Assembly (NCBI GenBank): GCA_038380795.1
Contig: CM076265.1
Coordinates: 4,266,001-4,330,000, forward strand
Reading direction: 5' to 3'
Length of the DNA stretch: 64,000 nucleotides
Source of the DNA: Pyrocephalus nanus
Taxonomy: Eukaryota; Chordata; Aves; Passeriformes; Tyrannidae
The notes under the pieces are model-generated. The model had not been told where the DNA came from and ran no database searches. It saw only the letters and a list, made by a program, of their open reading frames with translations. The position numbers were made by a program, and so were the translations under genes. This document shows positions 11,356 through 24,978 of this stretch, one piece after another; the first letter of the stretch is position 1; every line of letters starts with the position of its first letter.

Positions 11356-12600
11356 AATGTATTCTTTGGATTAATGCTATTTTAATTTTCTGGAAGACAT
11401 TTTCTGTTGATGGTTTTTTTTGTTCACTAAGTGGAAATGCAATCATTGTTTCCTCCTATTAGAAGTAAATATTGGAGAATTGATAGACAAAATATAGTTA
11501 AGGGAGCTCTTTGTTGATCCCAGTTGTGCTGTGATCTGTTTTTACTGCTGAAAGCAAACTCAGTCTTTATCTTCAGCCATTTCTGGAAGGATAAGCAGAA
11601 ATGACACAGCAAGAACACTCATGCCATAAATTTTAGGGTTGTCCTTTGGTCTGTGCTCCTGGTAAGAACTGGACTCAAACATGTTTAAATCAGGGGGAAA
11701 ATAGAAATACAGGATGAAACAGACTTTTGGACCAAACTGTTCTAGCAGCTCTTGTTTGCATTTTAGAAGCCTCTAATGAGTAAACTTCATTATCAGTGAT
11801 GATAACTGCCCCAAAACATCTTGTTCTCAAAATAGCCATTCCCACTTAGCTTGAATCTCTTTGCAGATATCTCTCTAGCTGTTTAAGATCAAAATAGCAC
11901 TTAATGGATTTAAGTAATCAATAGTCCCAAAGACTTCTGAAGACCATGGCACATAAAATATTAATAGTTTATATTTGCCTTTTTAGGAATCTGCTCAGCA
12001 TTGTTAACACGTTACAAAGTGCTAAGATTGCAAAGTGCTCCTATTAAGCGATGTTAAAATGCTTACAACAACCTGCTTGTTTTATGTATCGATGCAAATA
12101 ACTTCTGTTTCCATTCTGTTGAAGTGCACATCCACTTTGAAGTTCAATGTCGAGTTGGATTTGCTGACAGGGCTCCTTTTCCTGCAGGATGGCGAGGCGC
12201 GTCTTCAGAAATGTTATTTTTCCCCAGCCCTTGTGTTTGAGACTGCAGAATATTTCTCAGCTAAGAGAATGTCTTCAGCACGCTTTTTTCTGTACATTTT
12301 TGCAGTAAATATCTGTTCAGCTCGATCCTGTTTAATCTGGGTGGGTGAGTAAGGTGTGGAAGTGCCCGTAGCTGGTTAAGGGCACTGGAAAGCAGGGTAG
12401 GAAGTGTTGATTGGGGTGCAGGTTGGTGGATATCAGGGTGCAGCTGCAAACTTCCACAGCAACTCAGAATTAATAACCTGTTGCATCTGTCAAACTCTCC
12501 AGTGGGAATCATATTAGCATGTAAGTTAGCAGAACTAAGCTCCCTGTTTGTGTGCATGAAAAGAAAACCGAGAGATGTGGAATTTACCACGGGAAAACAG
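11356..12600. other. Unique non-coding stretch, no gene seen
   Basis: Non-repetitive AT-rich DNA. Open frames on both strands around 12035-12590 are about 105-110 codons and resemble no family I know. Confidence 0.5.
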
Positions 12601-12603
12601 GCA

Positions 12604-12633
12604 GGAGTTAACAGAAGTTAAGAGAAGTTAACT
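12604..12633. repeat. Three tandem 10-bp units
   Basis: Units GGAGTTAACA, GAAGTTAAGA and GAAGTTAACT follow one another exactly, a period of 10 bp (one helical turn). The middle of each unit is AGTTAA, so equal half-sites would lie on one face of the helix. The tract adjoins the CpG-retaining region that follows. Confidence 0.8.
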
Positions 12634-12659
12634 ACAGCGAGGAGGTTTTTAATAAACAA

Positions 12660-13130
12660 ATGTAGATTGGCGTGCCTTGCAGCCCGTTTGTTAGTTTTAA
12701 TTTGGAAAGGCTGCTCCTGTAATGCGTTTAAGGGGAGAAAAAGGAAAACTCAGGACTTGAATTTACGAGGATATGTGAGACTCAACCTAATTGTCTTACG
12801 GAGTCAAGGTGACTGGTCGTCTGAGATCTTAATGAACTTTCAAATTCCCTTTTAGCCTCCTCTGTCTAGTAAATGAGATTGTTTACACCTTTACTAAAAT
12901 TAAATACGCTGTTTTCTCTGCTGGGGACCGAACATCTCGAAGAAAGGGTCTTTTTCATTAAAAACATCGATGCATAAACATTGAGGGGGAAATTGCTATT
13001 GATCAAAAGAGCGAGATGTTTGTATCTGGTTGGCTTTCTGCATTACTTGTAACAGCTATTTTAGTCACATTGGCAATTTTTATTTAATGGGCCTCTCAAT
13101 CCTTGTGCTGTGTACAGAAAATGAAAGTGA
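12660..13130. promoter_or_regulatory. Candidate conserved non-coding element
   Basis: About 470 bp of AT-rich, repeat-free sequence that keeps about eleven CpG dinucleotides, in a window otherwise poor in CpG. It has no long open frame and no transposon signature. It is rich in AT-core strings suited to homeodomain or forkhead factors, such as GTTTACAC near 12890, ATCGATG near 12967 and TATTGATCA near 12998. CpG retention in AT-rich single-copy DNA is often seen in constrained enhancers. This is inference from composition only. Confidence 0.35.
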
Positions 13131-13186
13131 TTATGATATTTTTGTTTCATTGATATTCAGCTGCTTTCAAGGTGAATCTGGGGATT

Positions 13187-13202
13187 AAAAAAAAAAAAAA
13201 AA
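13187..13202. repeat. Poly-A tract, 16 A
   Basis: Uninterrupted A-run in unique DNA with no AATAAA shortly before it. Simple homopolymer. Confidence 0.85.
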
Positions 13203-14589
13203 GGGAAGAAAATTCACAGCTCCTGCCAGACATGGCTTGACTGTGGGAGTATTTGAAGATCTTTACTTGGAGCATATGGTATGAAATTGCTGCTGATTTG
13301 GGTGTCTTGAGTTTAAGCATAGAAACAGTCAGATACTGCCAGTCAGTAGCTGCCAAAAATTGCAATTTAATGAGACCAGCTTTAACCTGCATACCTAGTG
13401 GGTATGTGTCTCTCACATATCACCTGCATACAAGATGAAAGACCTTTTTTTTTTTTTTATATATAGTTGCAGATTTGTACAGAAATCTGATAGACTCTTT
13501 AAGATTTACCTTTTCTTTCCTCTTAAGCAGTTGCATAGTATTATTTATATTGAATTGCACCTAAATAGGAGGGGGGAGCTGAGAGACTGTCCTGTCCCTC
13601 TTTGGAGGGGGTGTTTTTAAAACATTATCACTTGGCTTTGCAGCAGTTTGGATGGCATGGTGCTTTTCTGAAGAGCTGTTTCTAGGAAACTTTAAGGCCA
13701 CCAGACGATTTTTGTTTAATTTTTCCTCTCCCCCCCCCCATAATAAGGCAAAAAAAAAAAAAAAGGGCAGTTATTCTGCCAGCTGAATATCTCTGTAACG
13801 CTTCCCTTGCTGCTCCGGATTGTAAACACCTGAGTTCTTGTTATCTCCCTCCTGCTGGCAGTGCCATTAGGGAGGTTTTAAATAGTACCAGCACGATGCT
13901 GGCTGCTGTTGAGATTCAAAATCCTGTTACGACTGTAAACTGTGAGCCGTGAAATATTGGAGGGCAGAGGTTGAGTGAGTATTCTGCTTATCTACCTGAG
14001 ATTTGGCTTTCCTTTTGCTTTGAAAGAAAAAAGGCTGGCTCTGCTGCTTTGGGAAGGGGGGGAAGAAAAAAAAGGATGGAAGAAAAATCTGCCTGTGTGT
14101 GAAATGGCAGTAGATTGAACAGAGCCTCTAATAAATCTATTTTTTGTGTGTGTTTATTACTCCTTTCTGACTGACAAGCAGAGAAAACATCATGTTTGGA
14201 GCACAGGGGTAAGCACTGCAGTCTGTTCTTCTGCTGTCCAAGAGCAGTGCTTGTACACAACAGTTCCAAAATATAAACACCCCTGTCCTCCTGTTTTGTG
14301 TTATCAAAGGAGGTCCCTTTCTTCCTAGCTGTTGTTGTAGTTTTCCTATCTGAATCTGTAAGGAAATATTAAATAACACTTGGTGGAGGCCTTAGCTTTT
14401 TATTTCTGAGGAGCAAACGCTCTGTTCTCTTTCAGGAGGGTCTGTGCAAAAGGCTTTATGCTTGCCTTGTGAAAAATTTTCATTTTTAAACAGAATGGTT
14501 TATCTGGGTAACTGTACATCCCAATTCTGTAATTTTTGTTTAACTACTCCAGCTTTTCTTGATACCGCTGCCTATTTCACTTCTGCTGC
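13203..14589. other. Unique non-coding stretch with a small hairpin
   Basis: No gene was recognised. CCAGCA / CGA / TGCTGG at 13888-13902 is a perfect 6-bp hairpin inside repeat-free sequence containing a CAGCTG E-box near 13777 and a GATA-type TTATCTC near 13840. A regulatory role is possible but unproven. Short T, C and A runs occur at about 13446, 13731 and 13750. Confidence 0.45.
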
Positions 14590-14624
<35 letters not shown>

Positions 14625-14625
14625 T
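14590..14625 (+). repeat. (T)22(GT)7 compound microsatellite
   Basis: 22 T followed directly by about seven GT units. A typical polymorphic compound simple repeat. Confidence 0.92.
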
Positions 14626-14866
14626 TGCTTGAGCCTTTGCTGTCAAGTCCTTCTGCCACCCTGCCTGGCTGATGGTCTCCTTCAGAGCAGTTCAGTGTTT
14701 GTAAATAGGCTTGATGTAAGTCATGTCACAGTAAAAATAATGAAACCCCCTGTATTAAGTGCTGCGCGGGTTCAGCGGTGCTGATAAGATCAGTTCATCC
14801 CTACATCAGTGTAATTTAGAGAAATAGCTGTGTTGTGAATGGAATTTTAACAAGAAGTCCCCACGG

Positions 14867-14883
14867 AAAAAAAAAAAAAAAAA
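14867..14883. repeat. Poly-A tract, 17 A
   Basis: Uninterrupted A-run with no polyadenylation signal close upstream. Simple homopolymer. Confidence 0.85.
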
Positions 14884-17800
14884 GAGTAGTTAAATTAAAA
14901 TGATGTTTAAATCAGAACTGCACAGAGAAGACATTGAATATAAATCAACTGTGTTAATGGCAAACAAAGCTAATTCCAGGAAAGCCTGGTGGAAGTGGGA
15001 AGGTTCTGCCTTGGTTTTGTTTGGACATGCATTTGTAATGTGCTGATGTTTTAATTTATTTTCAGCATGTGGACTTGATGTCAAGATAAATAATATCACT
15101 TTTTAAACGTCAGGAGTCAGCTTGACAAGAAAACTTCAGAACTACTATAGTACAAGTATGGGAGAAAAAAGATCTGCATACAAAGAATAAGGAGGCAATA
15201 ATAAACTGCAGAATCTTTAATTCTGTAATATATATTTATTGGATTTTTAAAAATGTATTTCTGATACTCTTACCTAAATAGAGAGATGCTATGGATTGTT
15301 TCATTGTGAAATAAATCTATAATGTGTAATATAATTATAATGTGTAATAATTTAGTGCCCCCTCCGGATAAAAATCAGGGCAACCAGATTTATTCTGAAG
15401 CAAAGGGAGGCAGAGGCTCTGTGGAAAGGTATGAGAAACTCTCTGCAGCAAAAGCAAGCATCCCTGTGTCTGCTGTGACAGACAGCTTGCAGCTGGTCAT
15501 TGTATACACGAGCTGTCCCCACATCACTGGTGAAGAAGGCTGTGATTGAGGACTGCTTTGGTGCAATGTTGTACCACCCAGACAGCTCTGCTTGTCCCTC
15601 CAAAGCTCTGGTCATAGCTTCTGGTTTTATCTGAGAGGCTCACTGTTCCTGCACATCAATCCCTGCCTCTGCTGGGCTCGTGGATAGTTGTTGAAAAGTC
15701 TTTGAGCCCCGAAAAATTGACATTGGCTTTTTTGGACCCTGTTTTAGACACAGTTTCCGAGCCAAGCAGTTTGAGCTCCAGCTCGTTCCTGATCAAGTCT
15801 TGCTTTGGAAGAGTCTAGAAATGGTGGGCTGGTGTTGCTGTTGGTTGTGCTGGAAAGAGGAGACTTGTTTGGGACAGCTGAGGGGTCCCTGGGGTGCTGC
15901 AGGGGACTCTTGGCTCACTTTATGATCCATTATTGTGCTTACTTGAAAATAAAAAATCACTAGGAGTAGTCTTTAAGACTTCATCTTGCAAGTAATCTGG
16001 GACCAACACCTCTGTCAGTGCTTAGGACAGAGGACATGACAGGCTGTATCCTGAGGGAACAGGGTGTTTTGTTTCATTCTTCCATTTCCTGTGTGTTTGT
16101 TTTTTTTTTTTTCCTCTATGACATGAAATCAAAGTATCTTATTGACTGGGAGGAGGGAGAGAAAGTATGGTGACGATAATGATACATTATAACATCGTAA
16201 TGATAAATTGTAAAATAATAATCTAGGTGTAACCAATACCTAACCTCTGCCATGGTTGATCAGGTGTCCAAATGCTGGGTGGGAATTTTATGTGTACTTC
16301 ACCTACTACAGAAATGCAGTGCAATTGGCTCCAAAAATGCAGGTGAACTGCAGTTGCAGCTGAAGAGCTCAGAACTTGGAGGTGGAATGCACTGCCTTGA
16401 GTCTTCTTTCAGAAGGTGGGAATTGGAGGTTTCTTTATTTACCAGTCTTGGTATGCCCAAGACTCGGGTTCAGTAGTGCCTCAAGCTGGGTGTTGTGCTG
16501 TGGCTGATCAGAAGTGTAATTGCTCAGATGGATATATCAGTGTTCCAGTGAATAACAGGTTAAGGCTCTCTTTTAGTATCTGGTTAAACTCAAAAGGATT
16601 GATCTGCTTTAAAAGAAACGTTTGTTTGTTTGTTTTTTTACCTAATGATCTCTGTTAGAAACTTCAGGTAGCAATATTTACCCAGTTTTCCAGGGACTCT
16701 CTTAGGTGTCCTTCAAGCCTGTTTCTGTCTCACTGCAATCACCACTTGTTGTCCTTGCTTCAGATCCACTCATTCCTGTGGTTCCACCTTCTCTTGGTCT
16801 CAATACCTTCCTGCCAGGAAAACTTTATCTGTTGGTGCTGATCTCCAGCTGGTCAGAGAGGATCCATTGCCAAGTGCTGTTGAACCACAGCTTCCCAAGG
16901 ATTCCAGTTCTCCTACTCTGTGTGCTGGAGGCCTTACTGTGAGGTGACGCTGGAAAAGCTGTTTTGATGCTCTTAGGGGAGAAATCAAGGGATAAATATT
17001 CAACCACATGCACCTGGCTGTAAATTCAGTCTGAAGCCTACACATGAGGAGTAGCCTAAAGAAGACACACTGTGATAGAAGACAGGGCAGCAGAATGACC
17101 TCAACTTACCAGCAGGAGGCTCTGATGGATTTCGCTACAGTACTTAAATCGAACGCAGTTTAGGAATCCAAATCTGCCTCTTTTTAGTTTAAATGATCCC
17201 TTAATTGCCAACAGCAGGAGTGGGGGAGTGGGGCTGAGAAACTGATGGCAACCGGCAACTTTTAGAAGGATCTTGGCAACTTGTGGTATCCGTCTCTAAA
17301 GTTCTCTTTGGGCACTTACCCTGTTTCTCTGGGGGAAAAGAGAGATGGAGCTGTAGAGGATATTTACAATCATCAGCTCGTCAGAGTTCTTTGTGTCACC
17401 CTGCCTGAAGTTCTTGTCTTGCTTGTACACACTTCCTAGAAAGTTGTGTTAGCTTTTACTTATCATTTTTGTGTCTGGTGAAATATGTGTTTGAAAAAAA
17501 AAAACATGTACCTTAATGCTCTAGACCTGTCACGTAAACTTGGTGTCCTCAGTGAGCTGATGCAGGTATGAGAGGTAGGAAACTAAATATGGGAATGTGT
17601 GGATATTTATGGTCATGGCTTGTAGGTCCTTTGTGCAGCTCTTCCTTTTTCATTTTTTTGAATTCTTTTTTTTTTATTTTTCTTTTTTTTTCAAACAATG
17701 TGTTTTTTCATGTACTCTAGAGTAGGAGCTGTATCTTGGCAGAAATTGTTGGGAGCTGTTGTTGGAGATAAGATTTGGGCTTTGAACTCCTTTCTGACTG

Positions 17801-19647
17801 CAAAGAGATCTGCTATTGGTATGCACACAGTTTGAGGCTGAGTATTCCTGAAAAGCTCTAACCAAGCTTTTCCAAAGCAATCCATCAGGATTTTCACTTC
17901 ATCTTCACGTGTGTGCTGAAGGAGCACTTGGGAGTGGAATTTAGGGAGAAATAAAATGTATTAAAAGCGCTGTGTGCTTCAGTTTAGATGTCATTTAATC
18001 GCAGTTGCTTCTGCCTTTTTCTCCTTCTGATTTCTGAAAATTTAGAGGAGTAAAGTTCAGTTAGTCAGGAACATGACTCATTAAATGGTCCAAGGCTTTT
18101 AAACTCAGGTTTATGGAATTTGAGATTTTTGAGGCTTGGTCAAATATTCTTTTCCTCTGGCTGACAGTCAGCATGAGAATCTTACCTATTTTAATTTGTT
18201 CCACTTTAAGGGAGATACTACATTTCTCTTATAGTCAGAAGAGCTTTGAGACAAAAAGTAAAGACAAATACTTCCTTAAGTAAAACTGAGATTTTTGGGA
18301 GAAACTAAGTGGACTGAATTTCATAAGTCATTCTCAGATGGTTAGAGGTGCAATTGAATATTATCCTCATGCTAGTTTGAACCTTTTTGGGGGATTATTT
18401 ATATTTTTGGGGTGGCAAAATTCCTATTTTAGCAGCAAGGTGGGGCTGGCATGGCAGCAGGGAGAGATTATGCTGGATGAGAGTGGAGTACAAGAGGATG
18501 CAGGCAGCAAGCATAACTTGTGCCAGTCGAGGTTCCCAGGGGATCCATCCTCAGATGGTGTGAATTATCACAGCTTCATTAAGGCAAGGGAGTGATGTCA
18601 GGCTGTACCCAGCTGCTGATCCAGCCCTGTGGCTGTAAAACCTTGGGTGGACAACACAGCTCGGTGTTTGTGTGTTCGGTGTGCACACGTTTAATGCATT
18701 GAACAGGGGAGCTTCCCACTCGAGGTGGCTGAGCCACTGCAGAGGGGCATTCCAAGGATTTCTGTGAGCCAGGGCAGGAAGGATGCTGCATTCTTATGAG
18801 TCCCTTCCTACCTGAGGTAACCACGTGCCTTTTTTTGAAGCTCCAGCCTGGCTGGTGCACTTTACTGTCTTGGCACTGACAGGCACTGGACCTTTTGAAG
18901 AAGAGCCTGATGCTCTAGTGCTCCCTGAAGCTTCATTTTAGGAGCTGAATTGCTGTATATGCCAAGCCCTGGCAGCACCTTTGTGCTTGTGATTGTGATA
19001 AACTGCTGATGGCTTTGACTTGCCCCTCAAACAATTCAGACTCAGCGGGTGGGGTGACTTCAGCCATCCCAAATGGGACATCCCTTCTGTGGTCCTGCTA
19101 CATGCCAGTAGATTGTGCTGAAGGAGAAGCAGACTGAGATCTAATCTGTCTGGAGCCAGAATGCTTTGATGAACCATTTCCCCCGAGACACGACAAGCTA
19201 ATGGTTTGTCCATAAAGCCATGCAGCTTTTTCCCATTTCTTTGGGAAATGAATAGGAGAAGCTGGAACAGAATCATATGCTGCATTGTGATAGCCTCTAA
19301 TGCTCTTACAGAGCTGGGTGTTATTCCCCAAGCTGCTTTAGTGGACAAATTAGACATGCGGAATTTCCAGATTTTACTTTATTCAGATTTTAATTAACTC
19401 GGTGTAATAAACTGTAAGCACATTAATATCAACAAAATACTTTGTACTGTATCTGTTAATATTCAGATGAAAAAGCCACAAGTATTGTTTTCATACAAAG
19501 GCCGGTGGAGACAGAAATAAGGGGGGTGTCTTTTTTTTGTGAGCTTGGAACGTGCTTTTGAAATAATCTTGCATTTTCAGTGGTAGATTTCAAATAATAG
19601 CTGTGCAGCGGGAAGCGCTTGTGTTGGGATTTTTACTATCACACGCA
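14884..19647. other. Unique non-coding stretch, no gene seen
   Basis: About 4.8 kb without recognised genes or transposons. Small features are a duplicated 14-mer TATAATGTGTAATA at 15318-15331 and 15336-15349, a TTTG repeat near 16620-16636, and the 10-bp palindrome GTGTGCACAC near 18680. The minus-strand open frame at 18938-19357 (139 codons) resembles no family. Confidence 0.5.
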
Positions 19648-19670
19648 TTTTTTTTTTTTTTTTTTTTTTT
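19648..19670. repeat. Poly-T tract, 23 T
   Basis: Uninterrupted run of 23 T, flanked by AT-rich single-copy sequence that retains several CpGs (about 19548-19740). Confidence 0.9.
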
Positions 19671-22600
19671 AAGCTTATACTTGAAAAATCGATGGGTTCA
19701 TTTGCATTCACTAGCTCGGACAGATGGTGTGATCCGTAACAAAATACTCAACAGCATACTAAAAAGGATCATTTCAGCACCTATCCCCTGTGAGCAGCTT
19801 TCATGCAGACAATGAGGGAAAGCTTCTGAATTTCAGCATCCTCACACAGGCCTTTTCCAAGGGGAAAAAACCTTACAGGTGCACATCTGCAGTGGTGCTG
19901 GGTGAGACGGAGCTCAGGCTGCCCCCACCCCACCCCAACCCCTGCTCTCTGCTGCCAGCAGGTGATTCTTTGCATCTCTTGGGCCAGGTTAGGAAATACC
20001 AGCTGAAAACCAGCCAAGCTCCTGTATTTATTTAAGAATCTTTTCCTGGGGAATTGGGAGTTCTTCACCTGCCGCCGGGATTGCTCCTGGATGCAGTTTT
20101 ACCCTGTGCTCATTGCACTGCTGTGCTTGGAAATGAGAAACCAAGGGAGGAAGACAAGAGGGCTTCCCAAACTGCTTCGAGGCACTGTGAGCACAAATGC
20201 TCTGTCTTGTGTCCCTGCAGGAATGGGGGTGTCCCTTGATCAGCTGTTTTGGCTGTGTATACAAGACTGATTTTATGGGAAGGTTATTGAAGTCCGGATT
20301 ATTTTTATTAAAAACAAAACGCCCACCATCTTTATCTTCTGATTGCAAGATTTAAAGAAAAAAAAAATTAGGTGTATTTTCCACCATCTGTTTACTCTAG
20401 CATGATTTAATGCTTTTTATCATCTGGGGACCTTGGAAAAATTTGGAAATGATCTCGGTAACCTCTGTTCTCTGTCGCTTGTATTGTGTCCAGAGCAGGG
20501 AAAGCCTGACCATCAGAAGGTTTTAGAAGAAAATTCTTTGGAGAGGACGAATATTTTAGTAATAAATGGAACTTATTTTTGTAAAAATACCGCTGGAATT
20601 CTACTAAAGAGGACATCTGCGGTTGCAAATTAGGAAAAAAAAAAAAAAAAAGAAGAATGTTTCAGATACTGCCAACTGAGCAAAGCTGCAATATGTTCTG
20701 AAAGTCAAGCTGTGTTTTCTCATTTTTGCACATCACGGCCAGCACTAAAGTCTTGGGGGCTAAATTAGATTCTCTGTTTCACTTCTGAAAGCTCAATTTC
20801 TCTTCTACCGTCAGCAGCACCAGTGCAAACCAACCTGCAGGAAATAAGATTTCAGCAAGGTTCAGCACAGGGATAATTGCAGAATCACTTGGAGAAGTCC
20901 CAACTGGTACAGCAGCGTTTCTTGGGGGTAATTTTAGTTCCCTACCAAACGCTTTGCACCGACACTGCAAGCAGTAAAGGCGAGACCTTTCAAGTCCCAA
21001 AATGTTGTCTTACAGAAATGGGTTGTTATTTTTAAGGTATGCCAGCCCCGGAAAAGCTGCATGCTCACAATAATAAGTATTTTTGTTTTGTTTTTGTTTT
21101 TGTTTTTTTTTATTGTGTGTGTGTAGGGGGATGGGGAGGAGCAGTAGGTTAATCACCAAATATTTATTTTCTGCCATTAATTTAAGGAGACTTGGCAGCT
21201 GTTGCTCATCTTCCAGTTCAGCCTGGCATTTGTGCTGCTAAACAAGGCATGTTATAACAGACACCCTGAAGTTTTCTGTGGTGCTGGGTGCATTTGCAGG
21301 GAGGATTGTGAGAGTGAGCATCCCAGTTCAGCTGAAGCAACCTGTGGTGCCTCTGAAGCTTGGATGTTGTTTTTGGACTAAGAGATTCTTAATATAATGG
21401 TGAATTTTTGTGTTTTCTGAGTAAGGAACAGCAGCCAAAGATGAAGCTGCACAGAACCCAGGGACCTTTCAGGCTCTAAAATTACAAACTCGTTAAATGG
21501 GGCTGCTGAAACTCTGTAGTTGCTCAGAAACAGGATTTCTTAGTGGGAGGTTGAGATCAGAAATGCTGTGCTATGTTAGAAAGGAATTGTCTTAGTGCAG
21601 GAGTAGAACACTGGATATATTATAACAGCAGCTTGCCCTGATGTCTGCTGGTGGAAATGTAACAACTGCCTGCAGTTTTGAGCAGAAATATTGAGATTTG
21701 GGAAAGAGTTGTTCTATGGAGGTACTGCTCTGTAATAAACTAAAGGGTTTAGGTTAAGAGGGAGACCTGGAGAAAAGTTTTTATTTGCCAGAACGAGGGT
21801 GAATCTCCTGAGGAAGAACCTGTTTGTAAAGTTTAGCAGTGGTTTGGGGGTGTATTTGAAAAGTAGTTCTATGTACGTGGGTGTACAATATTTCATGATT
21901 TTTATTTTTTTTTTCTTGGATGATTTCATTTTGGAGACTTAATCCTGCTCCTGAAGTTGATCTTGTTTGCAGCATGGGATCCTCATAGGTTTGAGGGCTT
22001 CATGGGAATATATCCTAATGAGATGATGATTTCTGCCACTCTGCGGGCTTGTGCTCTGTATCTGCCTTGCCCTGTCCAGTTTTAAGCTGGAGATTCAGCT
22101 GCGGGGTTGATGCACAGGTTAGTGCTTGTATGCTTTCATTTTAATGAACTACCTTGGCAACTGTTAACACTGATGTCAGTGCTAGGTACTAATTTATTAC
22201 ACACATGCCATCACCTTGCTGTATATGCAAATGTAAAAATTAATCTTGCTCTGGCTGTGCAAAGACCCAAAATGTCAAGAGCTGTCCCGGGATATTCAGT
22301 GCTGTGTGGCTGCTGTGGGACTTGATGTTCTGAATGCAGACCAAAAGCCAGTCTTGAGCAGGTAGTCTCGAGTCAGGTTAACCAGAACCAAAACATTTCG
22401 GTAACTATTCCTAATTTTAATCCGGAGAAGTCAAAGCTTCTCAATATCTCTCTCAAAATACCTGTTCAAAAGTCATCTCGAGAGAGGCACTGGCTCATCT
22501 GCCATGCTGTGAGGTGCCAGTGTTGGTGCAGGGTTAATGAGAAGGTCACACCAGCACTGTCCTGCAGGTCACCTGGCAGTCACAACAGCCCATCACCCAC

Positions 22601-24953
22601 AGGCTACTCTTGAATCTGTTACTTGCTACCTTCAATATTTTCACTTGTGTTAAGGTGTTCATAAACTCTTACAATGCTAATGGGGAGTCTCCTTCCTCTG
22701 TACTTTTTTTATCTTTTTTTTTTCTTTAATAAGAAAGGATGGTTTTGTGAATTATTCAAGTTGTCTCTTGGCTCCCCACTGGCTGACCCCGGTGCATCGA
22801 GGCCATTGTGAAGTCTTAGGCACTTAGGATTTGTTTATGGGATTCCTGTGCTTTGTCAAATGGGTTTTTTACAGAGGAAAAATATGGGTTTGTGGTGTAA
22901 TGGCACTACCATGTGAGAATAAATTACAGAATATGAAGTGATGCAGGTTTTTTCTGAGCCTTTGGTTTCAGCTGAAAAAAAAAAATCCTTTGGTTTTGGC
23001 TGAATTAGTTTTTGTAACCACAGATGAACTTCATGTCTGATGCCAAGTGCTTTGGGCTCTTAGTTTGGGACCAAAACCCAGAGTAGAAATTGTACTTAAA
23101 AATAAACTTGATTTGGAAACATCATGTAACCTCAAATTCAGGATGATATCTGTGTTAATGGTATTCCATAAAGATAAAAAATGGGTATTGGTCATGCTCT
23201 TTAAACAAGTTTGCATTAAACATTTTGACCAGTTCATTAATCCTTTGCTCAATAAATCCTTTGATTAATCCCTCAACTGCTGAGTTCACTTTAGTTGCCT
23301 GATCTTTACGAATGTTTTGTTTCAAATGAAAATACCTAATTTTTCCTTTTCAAGTCTTTTATACCTGTTGTTTTCAGTTCAATATAAAAACTCTGCAATC
23401 TATCCCAACATCCTTTTTCAGGGTTAAGGTTAGGTCAGTAGAGTGGGTTTGTTTCTTGTTTTTGTGACAGATTTCTTGTGTGATGAATTAAGTGTTTTAT
23501 CCTTCTGCACATTGATTCTCAGTAAGGAAACTACATACTGTAACACCAGCTTTTCCATGCTTGTGTGTGTGGTGAGTTGTCTAGCCAGGGTATATTTCAT
23601 CACTGTTTGATTATTTTATTGTCTAATCCTTTTTTTTTTCCTTGATGTTGCTGATACACTTTGAGTTTTGACACAGCTCTGGCTCACAATGTAAACCAGC
23701 CTATTGAATATTGCTTTTTCAGAGTATCTTCTTGCTAATAAAGATTTGGTAATCATTTGGTGGTACATTTCCAGATGAACATATTGAACAGCCCTTAATT
23801 TGAAAGCCCATCTAGGTCATCTGTCATCTGCTGCTGACACCCACACCAGTTTTCTCTTTTTTGTTTGCCCCTTTTGATTTTGCTCCTGTGCAGCCCCTGA
23901 GAAGCACCATGGACTCAAGGTTTTAGTGTTTCCTCATGCCCCCCGAGAAAAATAATTTCAGATTGGTACACCAAGGCATAGAAGAGCCTCCCTGCTTGGG
24001 AAAAAACAGAGGCTTGAAAATTGAATTTTATCTCTTACAAAGGCAGGACAACTTCTCAGCTTCTGAAACAATGACATCTGTAGATGGAAGGATGAAGTTA
24101 CTGCACGTAGCTTTGTTCTTTGGTGGCTGAGCTGGCTTTGTGTGGTGGTGGGAGGTGCTTTGTGTATTCCTGAGTGGGTTGGGGACTGTCAGATGGGGTG
24201 ATCTCCTGCTGGTCCTGAGGTGACCCTGCTTTATTCCCTGATTTCTGTGTTAAGTCTCTCCTGTGCAAGCACTCGGGATGGGAGGGCTGTTGTGTATGAC
24301 AACTTTATTCCTGGCATCTTTCAAATGCAGTGCGAGAAGATGAAGTAAGAGGGGCTTGGTGCCCTGGGTCAGCAATCAATGTTAATAAATTATCAACTGA
24401 TTCAATAGATCTACCAGTCAGGCAAATCAGGATCTTTAGCTTTTAATTAGTGACCTTGATGTGAAAGAGAACATTTGGGTTAAAATGAAACACATCACTC
24501 GTGTCTCAGCCAGATGGAGACCGAGCTTCTCCTTCCTTAAGGCAGACAGAGCTTGTTTGTACCCTCGTTCAGAGATACAGAAAATGCACATGTCAGGCTG
24601 AAATGCCTTCAAAGGACCTGGGATGAGTGCAGTGTTACACTTGCTGGTAGCAGCAAGAGCATAAAGACTGATTAGAGCGGTTGTTCAAGATGGGTTCAGA
24701 TTATTAGGTAATATGGAACAAATGTCAACAAAAATAAAATGAGTATCTGTAGGAATACCCTGGCAGTGATTTATTAGACCTTCAGTGCAGTGGACTGCTA
24801 ATAACCTCCCCTGGGATGGGGGGCTGATCCCCTTTTAGAACATTTACAGGTGGGTCAGCGACAGTGTCAGCAAATGTGGTGGAGAGCTCATGTCCCTTGT
24901 GTCTACTTGCCACCATTCCTTAACTCTAAATACCACCTCGATGCTAAGCAGGG
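19671..24953. other. Unique non-coding stretch with simple repeats
   Basis: No gene recognised. It contains a 17-A run at 20635-20651, a T/G-rich patch ending in (GT)n at about 21080-21124, and several 9-10-base T runs (for example near 21906, 22714 and 23631). Open frames are under 110 codons and unrecognised. Confidence 0.5.
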
Positions 24954-24978
24954 TAATAATAATAATAATAATAAATAA
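24954..24978 (+). repeat. (TAA)n microsatellite
   Basis: About seven TAA/AATA-type trinucleotide units, ending in TAAATAAA. Confidence 0.9.

Noticed and set aside
18938..19357. 139-codon minus-strand open frame
   Set aside because: No recognisable motif, and another minus-strand frame overlaps it. No evidence of splicing or promoter.
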